This document shows, one piece after another, positions 1-10,545 of a stretch of DNA of 64,000 bases; the stretch's first letter is position 1; each line of letters opens with the position of its first letter. Below the pieces are notes generated by a model that ran no database searches, was not told the DNA's origin, and was given only the letters and a program-made list of their open reading frames with translations. This DNA comes from Cyclaneusma minus. Taxonomy: Eukaryota; Ascomycota; Leotiomycetes; Marthamycetales; Marthamycetaceae. The position numbers and the translations under genes are program-made. The DNA lies in the NCBI GenBank assembly GCA_037179335.1, contig JAKZHN010000012.1, forward strand, positions 682,001 through 746,000, read 5' to 3'.

Positions 1-1074
1 GCTCGTTCTGTGGTCGCGAAACCCAGCCCCTCGTCGGCTGATCGTAACAAAAAGTTGCCGCCCGTTCCTCCTCCTGAGTCGCCCAAGAAGTCATCCTCGT
101 CTGAGAAGAAACGCTCCCCTTCTCCTAAACGCTCTCCTACTCCCAAACGCGATGTTGGCAACGATATGACCATCATGCGTGTTGGGATCCCCCCACACCC
201 TTCCAATCCTCAGGACTACGGCGCTCATAATTACCCGAGGTCAGTACTTGATATCGTTCAACCTCTGCGTTTCCAAGCATGGTCAGTTGACGGAACTTTC
301 AGCGGACAGACATCTAGCTATGGCACCCCACGCACCGGCGAAGGTTCCTCCAGCACCGGCCAAGGATACACACGGACTGGCCAAGCACCCACGACTCCTT
401 CGGGAAAGACTCAAATGCCCAGTGACAAAGATCGTCAGATGGCGATAGGTGTCAGCACGTTCAAGGAGCTGTTCCCTGAGGCACCGGATACTCTGAAACG
501 ACAGAGAAACCGGAAAGAGGCGAATGTTATGTACGCTTGGGTGAACAAGCTCAGCCAAGAGGTATATGAACAGAAGGCAGAAATCCTTGGACTGCGTAGA
601 CAGCTTTCGCTGGTACTGGTTCTGCAGCCTTGGCCCCAGACTGACGCTGCCACCCAGACCGAAGCTGAGGCTCAGCACGAGACAGCTGCCGCTCTTACCG
701 TTCTCCTACAGCCTCATGCCCAGGTCCATGTCGCCACTCAAACTGAGCACCAGCAGGATGTCGCTGCTGGACAAGAGCGCACCGAATGTGAGAGCCGTGA
801 GGGTTCAATTATTGTGGCTCTGAGTGGATACGAAGCTGAAGAAGAGACTGAAGAGGGTGAACATGAGCAGCAGGAGTTCGCCGGCCGTGTCCAGCGCCGA
901 CTCACCGATGGTGTCGCTGGTGTTCCTCACAATTACGATGGACCCAGTGTTGACACTCAGGACAAAGAGTCCGTTGAGGAGCGTGATGTTGATGACTACA
1001 GTGAGAGTGAGTATTCTGATTCGACGATCCTTCGAAGCACTCGCTACGACGGCTCTTCTGGCTCCGGTAACTGA
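1..1074 (+). CDS. Unrecognised acidic Pro/Ser-rich protein, 5' end outside window
   Basis: The frame is open from base 1 to a TGA at 1072-1074, so this is the 3' part (about 357 residues) of a longer gene or its last exon. The visible protein begins with a basic, Pro/Ser/Lys-rich stretch with repeated SP motifs. A charged, probably helical segment follows (about residues 160-205 of the visible part, rich in Arg, Lys, Glu and Gln). Then come two copies of a short repeat with the core ATQTE, and the C-terminus is very acidic and disordered-looking. No enzyme motif or membrane segment is visible. I do not recognise the family. The composition would suit a nuclear or scaffold-type protein, but that is a guess. 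Codon use and GC content are like the other genes in the window. Confidence 0.6.
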   Translation, partial: ARSVVAKPSPSSADRNKKLPPVPPPESPKKSSSSEKKRSPSPKRSPTPKRDVGNDMTIMRVGIPPHPSNPQDYGAHNYPRSVLDIVQPLRFQAWSVDGTFSGQTSSYGTPRTGEGSSSTGQGYTRTGQAPTTPSGKTQMPSDKDRQMAIGVSTFKELFPEAPDTLKRQRNRKEANVMYAWVNKLSQEVYEQKAEILGLRRQLSLVLVLQPWPQTDAATQTEAEAQHETAAALTVLLQPHAQVHVATQTEHQQDVAAGQERTECESREGSIIVALSGYEAEEETEEGEHEQQEFAGRVQRRLTDGVAGVPHNYDGPSVDTQDKESVEERDVDDYSESEYSDSTILRSTRYDGSSGSGN

Positions 1075-1493
1075 TCGATATGGGGTATGATTATGACTAT
1101 GACTATGACTATGAGGCTGGGGTGTGGTGTTTGTTTTGGGACGCGTTATGTTCATGATTATGAAGCTGGGGAGGCTTGTGTCATCATTGTTCCTTGCTTT
1201 ATCAACAACTTGTCGGTGTTTTTGGGGCGGACTGTGTTTGGGCCAAGAGGGGTAATGATGAGGGGATACCGTTTGCTGTCATCGGATACCATGTTGTTAC
1301 TAGTTTGCTTCCACAACTTGCTGTATTGATAGGGGCAGGAATTGCCGCATTGTTAAGGATCGAAACATGCCACATTTGTTAGGGATCAGATGATCAGGAC
1401 GGACTTTGCTTCAGCGTTAGCGACAGACAAAAATACAAAAAAATCATTTCTAAAAGTCAAGTCTCATTTCGCCGTGACTGTCATGATTTGGAG
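1075..1493. other. Non-coding flank with short TATGAC microsatellite
   Basis: Just after the stop codon, about 1087-1113 is a run of ATGACT/TATGAC hexamers. The rest is unremarkable and I see no gene. Confidence 0.5.
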
Positions 1494-2015
1494 TGCTCCA
1501 ATTACTTCGGGATTTCATGATTACTTCGAAATATCCCAATTACTCGGAGTTTTCGTAATTACTTTGGTATTTCCCAGTTACTTGGAGAATTCACGATTAC
1601 TTCAAAATCCCCGGGGCCCGGGATACTTGGGCAATTCGTAATTACTTGGAATATTCCTAATTACTCGGAGTATTCCCAATTACTTGGAGTATTTCTAATG
1701 ACTCGGAGTATTCCTCAACACTTCGATGCTTGTCCATTACTCAAAGATTTTCCAGTCACTTGGGGACTTCCCAATCACTTGGAGGTCTCCGAATTACCGG
1801 GAGAACTCCTAGTTACCCGAGCATTTCCCAATTACTTGGATATCTCCGAATTACTTGGGCAGTTCCGAATTACTTCGGGATTTCCCAGCTACTTGGGGAT
1901 TTGCGAGTTATTTGGGAATTTCAGAATCACTTGGTGGTTTGCGAATTATTTGGAAGCATCACAGTTACTTGGAAACATCACGGTTACTTGGAGAATTACA
2001 AATCATTTGGCATTG
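1494..2015 (+). repeat. 19-bp minisatellite, about 26 diverged copies
   Basis: Tandem units of 19 bases follow each other, consensus roughly TTACTTGGRRATTTCCSAA. Examples start near 1663, 1682, 1796, 1834, 1853 and 1872. Phase is kept through most of the tract, with two interruptions near 1610 and 1715. Copies differ at several positions, so the tract is old. Open reading frames across it (1698-2030, 1730-2134) only reflect the repeat and are not called as genes. Confidence 0.85.
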
Positions 2016-3097
2016 CTCCTGATTATCTAGACATAGACTCATTCCAATCACTTGACTACATCATGATCACCCGAGCGCCTCCTGATTGCTTGCACGCCTG
2101 TACGAGTCCTCATCTTTCTCCTCATTGCACCTAGTCTTTGAGCCTACATGTCCCCAATCACTTCGAACTGGGCAGTGCACGTGGGCCGTGGCAGCCTATC
2201 TGCACGATCACCGGTCTGACGTGCAATGACCGGGCAGGAGTCAATTTGCGGTTTCTGAAACAGCACTAGAGGCTGGGCCTCCTGAAATCTATCCAGCAGG
2301 CAGCAGCGGGAAAAGTGGCGTGATGCATGTCGATTTGGAATGTTGTGCGCGTTCGTGCCTGCTTCTTTCTGCTCGGGCGGGCGACGCTCCGGGAGGATGC
2401 TCCGGGAGAGGTCGTGACGTGAGGTCGTTTTCCCACGAAGGAAGGAAGGAAGGAAGTGACAGCACAACCGATGCGGTCATGCGGGAAATTGCACCTGCGG
2501 ATCAGGCGTGACACTCATGGGGGGATTTTGAGTTTTTGAATTGGAATTGAGGATCGCGCGAGTTTCTCGTAGAGGAAGGAAGTGCTTGCATAACGTACGA
2601 CGCATGTGTCGAGGTCATCTCTTTGACTCCGGCCACGGATAGTGAAACGAGGGGGCTTTGGGTTTTTGGATATGACGGTTGCGATTGTTGGACTTGCGGG
2701 CGGCGATCGTGGTAAGTGGCAAACTGAAGTGCTGTGCGAGGAAGCAGCGTGCGAGACGCGTGATTGCTGGGTATCACGCGCGGCCCCCTTTTTTCTGGAA
2801 AAGCCGGAAGGGGTTGGATGGGTGTGTTGTTGGGGGAAATTCTTATTCCCAGGATTTGGGGCAATTTTCAAGTACTCGGGGTTTGCCAAGTTAATCAGGA
2901 ATTTCGACGGTGAATACTCAAATTCATTAAGGTTGTAGTTTTTGTGGATATGGATTCTTGACGCGCTGTGCGGACAATATCTTGCAGATAGCGCTGCGGA
3001 GGGTGGTGGGTCAAAGTTTTGCTTGGGGAGGATCTCCTGGGAACGGCGCTGCGAAATTGTCTCGATGACAGGTAGAGCTGCCGAGAGTGCGTGTAGT
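2016..3097. other. Intergenic, no supported gene
   Basis: About 1.1 kb of normal GC content. It contains a short GGAA run near 2440-2455. Frames on both strands are short and of random composition. I see no convincing gene. Confidence 0.5.
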
Positions 3098-3397
3098 TCA
3101 GAGATCCGAATGCAGTCGCTGCATTCCCTGACTGAATAGGCCGCTCCAGTTTCTTCTCCCCAGCCACATAAGACAACGTTGAAGGTTCTCGTTATTGGCC
3201 ATCAGCTGACAGTCGCGAGGGATATCATCCCTGTCCAGCGTACAATATTCGATTACAACAATGAGAATGATTGCAAAGGCAATCGCAAAGACGATAGTTA
3301 CCACACACTGGTAGTAGATATCCAGGGGTCCCCTCAACTCGTTGAGCAAGCCGTAGAGAAAAGCCGCTACCTCGTCTTGCTTCTCGAGAGATGCCAT
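3098..3397 (-). CDS. Possible small single-pass membrane protein
   Basis: The frame from ATG at 3395-3397 gives about 99 residues; an in-frame ATG at 3466 would add 23. A charged N-terminus is followed by one hydrophobic stretch of about 20 Val/Ile/Phe/Ala residues (about residues 32-51 from the inner Met), then a polar, Cys-containing tail. This is the pattern of a small single-pass membrane protein. There is no recognisable family and no neighbour that explains it. It sits between the minisatellite and the promoter-repeat array. It could also be a chance frame or one exon of a spliced gene. Confidence 0.3.
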   Translation of the reverse strand: MASLEKQDEVAAFLYGLLNELRGPLDIYYQCVVTIVFAIAFAIILIVVIEYCTLDRDDIPRDCQLMANNENLQRCLMWLGRRNWSGLFSQGMQRLHSDL

Positions 3398-3466
3398 TTT
3401 CGAGGATTTGTAAACGATGGCTTTCGAAAGTAGTGCACTGGTAATGTCTTGTGTGTTTCGTCGCAA

Positions 3467-4190
3467 AGGACCGAACGATTGTCGAATTTCTAGAGAATGT
3501 GTTTGTGCTTGACGAGTTATTGGCCATCGGTGTGGCCTTTAATATTTGAAAAACACCCGCTCAAGTGGTGCCAGATCACCAAAAAATGTGTCCTTTCTGC
3601 GGGCAGGGATCATTTTCCTGGATCCCGAACTCTTCAGTTAGTTCGCATTTTCTCAGATGGTGGTTGAGTGAAGCATGGTTGAAGAATGGGATTTGTGGTC
3701 ATGGAGACCAAACCATACACTTGATCTTTACTCTGCTTCAAGCCACCTTTGTCATTTTCACGGACTTTGCCAAGAGGCGTTGAGCTTTCACTAACTAATT
3801 CAATCTACGGCTTTCGGTTGTTAGCTGAGCATCAAACTGACAGCAAACTGCGAGATCGACGGTTGAGCATTGAGCGGACACCAAAAGGTTTTCACGTTGG
3901 CTACCACACTCGCAATTTTACAAATGGGCACTTTGCAATTGATATTTTCCACTCGCCCAGGTTCACAGACTGAGTCATTCATTTGCATTCTCATTAGCCC
4001 ACATCATCCTACCCTCTTCAGTCTTACCGATTTGGAGATGACGTCCATAGCGTCTCCAGCCCCTATAGTTATACCTTGCGCTTCCCATCGAGTTTGGCTC
4101 TAGCACAGGGGAACTAGATGGTTCAAAGCTGGTGCTAGTAGGCTAATAACTTAATTCACGTGATTCCTATAGCCATCGATTTGCTTTTCG
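3467..4190. other. Unique sequence before the promoter-repeat array
   Basis: No supported gene. The first recognisable but worn array unit begins at the end of this stretch. Confidence 0.4.
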
Positions 4191-7100
4191 GACGCGCAGG
4201 GGCGAAGAGACTTGGCTACAAAAGGAGGAAGACTCTCTGGAACTTCGAAATGCAAAAATGCAGCGAACATGGTCAGTACACACTGCAACCTTAACTGGAA
4301 GATTCGTGTCATAGATAATATCATAATAATGGAGAACACTTGAGAAATATCGTGAGATGTGTCTCAGACAAATCTCGATGGTAGCTGTGAGAAAATGAAA
4401 TTCTGGAAAAACAAATCAAGGGCTAAGGAAACGGCGGTACAAAGCAGGTTACGACAGCAGTGCAGTGCTACGATGGAGAAATTTGGGAGTTTGACTTATC
4501 AAGCAGATGCTTCTCTGGGAGCCCGGGAGGAGAGGCGCTGGCTATAAAAGGTGGGCATGCTCCTGGGTTCTTGGAAGCCGGAATTGGTCACTCAGTATTT
4601 CGACGTCACGGCTCAAGGGACAGCGAAGTGATTCGGAAGATGTCTTACGAGTGGTAAGGAAAGCGTGGAGAATATCAAGTGTTTCAAAGTGAGGAAGTGT
4701 TCCTTCAAGGGGTGTCCAAGGGGGATAGGAGCAGAGAATTTCTACGACAGTAGTTCAATCTGGCGACGGTTAGATGTTAGGATTTCAGCTCGAAGGACGC
4801 TTTTTTCAATGCTTAGGCGGGAAGGGACTTGGCTGGTACCTAGGTATAAAAAGAGGAGAACATCCCAATAGTGCGAAGACCAGAAATCATCCGGAACTCA
4901 AGAAGACTAATGGATTTGACTTTTCGGACATCCGCAACGCAAATATGCGTAGTCGTTCAGAACCATGCTCTACTACGGTGGATATCACCAGCGACATCTC
5001 GTGCGTAATGATACCTAAGTAAACTCTAACAAACAGGGGCAAGCATTGCGAGGAATAGGGGTCGAGACATCAACTGACAGCAGTCGAGTCTTGCAACGAT
5101 TCAACTTCGCGATTGCTAGGTCTTGAAAGACACTTCTTTCCAGGCTTATGTGCAGAGTCACGCTCTATAAAAACAGGCGAAGTTCCTCAGACTTTGAGAG
5201 TTCAGAGACAAAGTTTATCGAAATCGTGCTCAAGCAGCATCTTCGGAGACAACTTTTCTCAACCTTCTCAAATTAGGTACACGCAGCGGTATGCTTTGAG
5301 AAGGGCCAGAAGGCATGAACTACAAAGAAGTGCTTTCTAGACGGTGCAGAAATCTGGAAAAGTGGAACCGCCGGTAAGGTCTCTTCTCGGTAGTAGCGCA
5401 GGCCTGTGGGGGATGAAGCTTTAGACTACTTACTGCAAAGGAGATGTTCCAAGGGCTCCAGAACGAGGGGTTTTGGCTATAAAAGGAGGGCGAATCCCTT
5501 CGAATTTGAAAACCAAGGAATACAAAACAGTGGTGGACGGCTCGATGGATGGGTGGCTTCCTAGAGACTCTGTTTCCTAAGGCACCATTGAGGAATCAAG
5601 AAGCGAGATGCTGTCGTGTCTTTGGTGAGGAATGTGCCGCGTAACTCTCGTGCGCAATGGAAGATGTTGTCTGCAAATAGTAGTACACGTCAGGAATGAA
5701 TGGCGATAGTCAATTTCCTGGGCAGCAGGGCAGTGCTGCGACAGAAAGATCACATATATCAGCCCGAGACGTACCTGAAGGCACATAACGCTTCTTTGAA
5801 GCTGGGAAATGAGCACTTGGCTATAAAAGGGGGCCAGTTCCTATGAATAATAAACCAGGAAACAATGCACAGGAGACGATCGAGCATTGCACTGGATTTC
5901 TGGAGACTTCGTTTTCCAACACATCATGAAGATGAAGAAATCTGAGCGTCATGGCAGTATCGTCTCGTTCGTAAAGGAAGTGACAGGAAGGGAATTTTTG
6001 CAACTGTTGTCAACAAAGTGCTATCTGGAAGGGTAGAGTTTGTGGGTTGGCAGCAGGAAGCTTCCTTTGGCAGCAGTATGAAGCTGTGACAAACAGATTC
6101 TGGATGGACGGTAGAGGATATCCACAAAGAGTAGCAGAGCATGATCCAACCTTGGGCTTTAGCATCAGATGAGTCGATTCCAACTTGGAAGTCTAGAAAC
6201 AGGATGTATAAAGGGGCAGACAGGTCCGGACTAGAACTCCAAGTTGGAAGCGAGCAGAAACCGCGCTTCATGGGTCACTCCCCAGGTATCCAAGCCAGCG
6301 ACTGTGCTTTCAACGTTTGAAATTTGCAGAGAGATAGTCAGAACACCAGGGAAGCGCCATGCAAATTGCAGGGAAGGTTCATGGAAATATGGTACATAAA
6401 AAGTGGCAGCTTACAAATAGGAGAGAATGGAGAACGACAATAGGCGCATGGTGTGGCAGCAAGCATAGTTCTCTCAGGATCAAAACTCCCGACTTAGCAC
6501 ATGATCACCAGATTTCTAAGACCCAAACGAGAGAAGAAATGTATAAAAGAAAAAGGAAGATCCAGTATGGATGTCTATCTCCGAAACATTCCATCTCACT
6601 CCCGTTTATTGGGCCGGTCTCCAAGTATCTAAATCGGCAAGTAAACGTACCTGGTTTTGAGATCAATGTACGAAGAAAAGGTGAGAACGATCATGTAAAT
6701 TCGTGAGAATATAATACATGTCATGATTGAGAATGTGGCGTTCGCAAGAGGAAGGAATAGCAGGGCGGCGGTGGGAATCTCGAACGGTGGCAGCGCTGTT
6801 CTATGACAGACCGTAGGGCTTCAAATCGTGGGCCGAGACAAAGCGTAAGCGAGGAGGAAGATGTATAAAAAGGCAGATAGGTCCAGCTTGATTCTCCAAA
6901 GTTAATGGCTGTTTTCACAAATTCACATGGGTTAGTTTCTATGTGTCTGAACTAGCGACTCCAAGTTTACGGCTGTAAAGGGAAGGGTGAGGAATCCGGA
7001 TACATCGCATTATTTGCGAGGAAATTGACCTGTCATCGCGACCTCATACGAAACATCGCTGCCCTGCTAGCAGGACACGTCGAGTGGTGGCAGAGAACTT

Positions 7101-10100
7101 ACCTCGACAGCAGTGCAGCTCTGCGGCGACCAGACGTTTGTTTTTGGCGTGGGTTGTCCAAGGCGAGGAACAGATTTTGATTACTATAAAAGGACAGGCG
7201 GCTCTAGACTAGACCTCAAAGGTAGAAATACCCAGAACAGAGTTGAGGGACTTCCGGATGTCTAAGCTAGCGACCAAAATTTCGAATTATTCAAAAATCA
7301 GAATCAAAAGAAATCCAAGAAGCACCGTGTGATTCGAATCTAGAAACCTCGAAGGTCGCTCGCATACCTAAGAATGTGCTGTTGGGAGGTGTAAGAAGGA
7401 TAGGGGTGACGATGTAGGGAATCATCGACAGCAGGTAGCAGATACTTTTGTGACTACTAGAGCTCCGATTCCGGCATGGAATGTTCTAGACGACGAACAG
7501 AGTTTGACTGTTATAAAATGACAGGCAGCTCTAGACTAGACCTCAAAGTTCGAAGTGTAATACAACAGCGTTCATTGGAGGAATTCCCGGATGTCTAAGC
7601 CAGGAAATTAAACGTCGAATAATTGAAAATCCATAATCAAGAGGACCCGAGGTGCATGGCGTGATTCGCATATTTCTGCGCCTCTTACATGAGAAAGGGC
7701 TTTTTTTTGGAAGACGGAAGCATGAAGGAGGTGACGGTGGTGACAAGCATTGACGGCAGGCAACATATGCTTAAGGTTGGCGATTGGAGCCCGAATTCGG
7801 CATTCAAAAAGTCTAGACGAGCTGAGGGGATTCATTACTATAAAAAGGCAGACAGGCCTAGACCAGATCTCCAAGCTTACACATTGCACGAAATTCTGAC
7901 ACTGCACGAAATCAACTGGTAGGGTCAGTCTCCAAGTGTTCAGGGCAGTATTTCAATATCGAACCTTCGAAGAAGACAAAGAAGAAATCTAAGAACCATC
8001 ATGTGCCTCGTCCGTTTCCCAAAAATCTGGGCATGAGAAATTCTTTGGAATGATGGAAGCAAGATAGAGGTGGCATTGATGGCAAAAACCGACAGCAGGC
8101 ATCAAATGCTTTGGTTATCAGAGCTCAGATTCTAGCTAGGAATGCCTAGACGAGGCAAGGGGGTTCTATTACTATAAAAGAGCAGATGGGTCCCAATTTA
8201 ATCTCCTAGTCTAATGCCCTGAGAGCAACACGCAAGATCCATCTCAACATTTGGTCATCCTCCAGGCGTTCAAGCCAGAAATTCAACGTCGACGCTTCGA
8301 TGAACATAGAGAAGATACCTGAGAAGCATCGTATGAATCATGCCTATCTTGAAAGTCTCATGAAAGAGTCAGTTCTTTGGAATGACGGAAGAAAGGTAAA
8401 GGTGATGGTGATGTGAATCATCAACAGCAGATAGCAGTCCGATATCATAACGCTTCAATCGCCGACTCCGGCTCAAAAAGACATCTAAAGGAGGAACAGC
8501 GGTCTATAAAAGGACGAGCAGCTCCATACTAGACCTCAAAGTGAGATCGTCCGCAACGCAGACAACATTCAACAGCAATTGTGACGCTCACACTTGGTTT
8601 TTAGGTATATCTGGTTGAGTCAGGAACTAGGAAAATGAAGAACAAACTTAGAGTTGAGAGGTATCGTGTGATATTCGTGACTAGTTTGGGAACCACGAGC
8701 GTAAGAAAGCGCTTTTTCGAAGCAGCAGGAGGATTGAATGACAGTAATAGCAACGGTCGGCAGCAAGCAAGGTGACCCTGTGATGATTCGAGCTTTGGGT
8801 TCGGTTCGAAAAGAGACCTGGGGGAGAAGGAGAGGGCTATAAAAGGACAGGCAGGCCCAGACTAAATCTCCAATAAACACAGCTTCAGAACAAAGCGCAT
8901 CGAATGTGTGATGTGTCATTAATATGACTTCGCCTAAGCCAGCGAGAAGATACTGCGTGATTCATTCATCAAGTGCTAGGAAATTCTCTTGCGTGGCGAC
9001 GTGGACACGGGAGAATTCAGTCTAAGATTTCGAGGAAAAAAAGAAAATGGTGACGGTGGTAGGGAATTCTACCGACAGCAGCATTGTTATGTGACAGAAT
9101 AGAGTGTGAAATTTCGGTGCAGAACAGGGTCTAGACGAGGAACAGAGATCTATAAAAGGGTGGGCTGGTCCACATTGGATCTCCAAGTCTGAAACGCTTG
9201 GTCGATTCCATCGACGTGTCTAAGCCAGCGACTACTGAAACAATGATCCTTGAAGAGCGAATGTAGAAGCTCTGAGCTCTGAGAGGCTTCTGTGTTCCGT
9301 ACACACGTGTCCAGAAAGTCTCATGTGTAAGAACATGCCAGGTGGGAGGGGTAGGAATGTGGAAATGACAGCAGAGAAGATGAGCGGCGGCAGCCAGGCA
9401 GTTTCATGTTGTGATGGTCAAACTTCTCCTTTCTGCTTTAGATTAGTCACGAGGCGGTCTAGATGAGAGAAGGAGTACTATAAAAAGGCAGACAATTCCG
9501 TACCACATGGATCTTCAGCAACAAACTCCGGGAGACAAATTGGGAATGGGTCAGTGTCTATGTGACTAAGCCAGCGAAGGATCCCGCGATTTGAAAATCA
9601 GGTGGCAAAGAGAGGTCTCGTATGTGCCGACACGTGTGAGACAATGCTGCTGAGAAGAAGCAGGAAATTGAGAATAGTATGGTGGTAGAGGTCTCCATCA
9701 ACAGTAGCGTAGTATTGCGACAGTTGGACTTGATTTCTGGCTCCAGGTGAGGTGGATGTGAGGAAGATGGCTCTATAAAATGACAGCCAGTCCCACACCA
9801 GATCTCCAAGTTTTTGATATGGGAAGCGAGTAACCGATCGGGCGACCCAGCGACTACAGCATGATCCTTACAGACACAATGTAAGAAGATATGCAAGGAG
9901 CATTGCCATTGTACGAGCGAAATAAATCCTAGAAATGAAAAACTCATGCCTGACTCCTGAGAAAGTGCTTCTTCTTTGGAACAGCAGGAATACGGTGATG
10001 ACGGTAGAGAAATCGAATGGTGGCAGGTCAGGAAATGTAATGCTGTGAGTCTTGACCTTCAGATGCAATTTCGCTTGAGACCGAGTCACGAGGTCTAGAT

Positions 10101-10114
10101 GTGAGAGGGAGTAT
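4190..10114 (+). repeat. Tandem array of ~325-bp promoter-bearing units, block A
   Basis: Nineteen direct units, all facing right. TATA-like cores lie at 4217 (degenerate), 4543, 4845, 5166, 5478, 5822, 6207, 6542, 6864, 7185, 7512, 7839, 8173, 8505, 8838, 9151, 9479, 9774 and, broken, 10115. Spacing is 295-385, mostly 312-335. Each good unit shows, in order: (1) a TAGAGA..ATCGACAGCAG block with a GCAG..CTGC palindrome about 90-110 bases before TATA; (2) TCTAGAYGAG about 15-35 before it; (3) CTATAAAAGG then a CAG..AGGTCC stretch; (4) ACTAGATCTCCAA about 28 after TATA, where transcription would start; (5) a variable stretch; (6) GTCTAAGCCAGCGA about 70-95 after TATA (e.g. 6291, 7260, 8929, 9214, 9563). 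No reading frame is shared between units. Sequence between the blocks is strongly diverged. Product unknown; an RNA gene family, a factor-binding array or an old satellite are all possible. Confidence 0.8.
8830..8882 (+). promoter_or_regulatory. Representative array-unit core promoter (TATA and start block)
   Basis: GGGCTATAAAAGGACAGGCA starts at 8834, with TATA at 8838, followed by a GACTAAATCTCC block near 8860-8871, about 25-30 bases downstream as expected for a TATA-directed start. The downstream AAGCCAGCGA block follows at about 8932. This is one of the cleanest of the ~35 units. Activity is inferred, not shown. Confidence 0.55.
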
Positions 10115-10118
10115 TATA
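10115..10118. repeat. TATA flank 1 of the split array unit
   Basis: TATA directly before the first inserted element. The same four bases occur at 10546-10549 between the two elements and at 28801-28804 after the second. This fits duplication of a TATA target, here the TATA box of an array unit. Confidence 0.6.
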
Positions 10119-10545
10119 TGGTTTTAGTCGTCACATGCGGAGAGAACGAGGAGGTGATTAAAGATTAATTGTATTGCGGGGCATAGCTCGCGGAGCTGGC
10201 TATTTTAGTTTCAAAAAAGCTTTTAAACAAGGCCTATATAGCTGGCGGTATATAATTGTTGCGGCTAGCGATTTTTGGGTTAAAATAGCTAGCTATAACC
10301 GGCTAAAACTATATAATTAAATTAAAATTATATAGAATAAAAAAAGGAAAATTAAAAGCTATAGCTAATTGCGATTTTTGCTTTAAAATTTTTAAAATTT
10401 TAAAACTGGTATTATAAAGATTTTTTATGGTTTGGTAAAATTACGGCCTTATATTATTAGCTAAATGGATTTTGGCTATTGGCCCTAAAGCTTTATTAAA
10501 TTATATAATACAAATTAGCTATTCTTTTACTATATATTAATATTA
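10119..10545. mobile_element. Short element copy E1 (427 bp), internally deleted, inserted at TATA box
   Basis: Begins TGGTTTTAGTCG and ends as a RIP-mutated form of ..CCAATATCA. Its left ~190 bases match the left end of the next element (10550-10745). Its right ~190 bases (about 10355-10545) match the right end of that element (about 28607-28800). Differences are almost all C-to-T or G-to-A. It is thus a terminal-ends-only derivative of E2, like a MITE or deletion derivative. Terminal inverted similarity is weak (8 of 13). Class unknown. Confidence 0.65.

Noticed and set aside
1698..2134. Two overlapping frames with a repeating Tyr/Leu/Gly pattern
   Set aside because: They are translations of the 19-bp minisatellite.
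4190..10114. Regular repeat with variable spacers resembling a CRISPR array
   Set aside because: This is a eukaryotic genome. Units are ~325 bases, repeats are diverged and contain promoter elements, and there are no cas genes.
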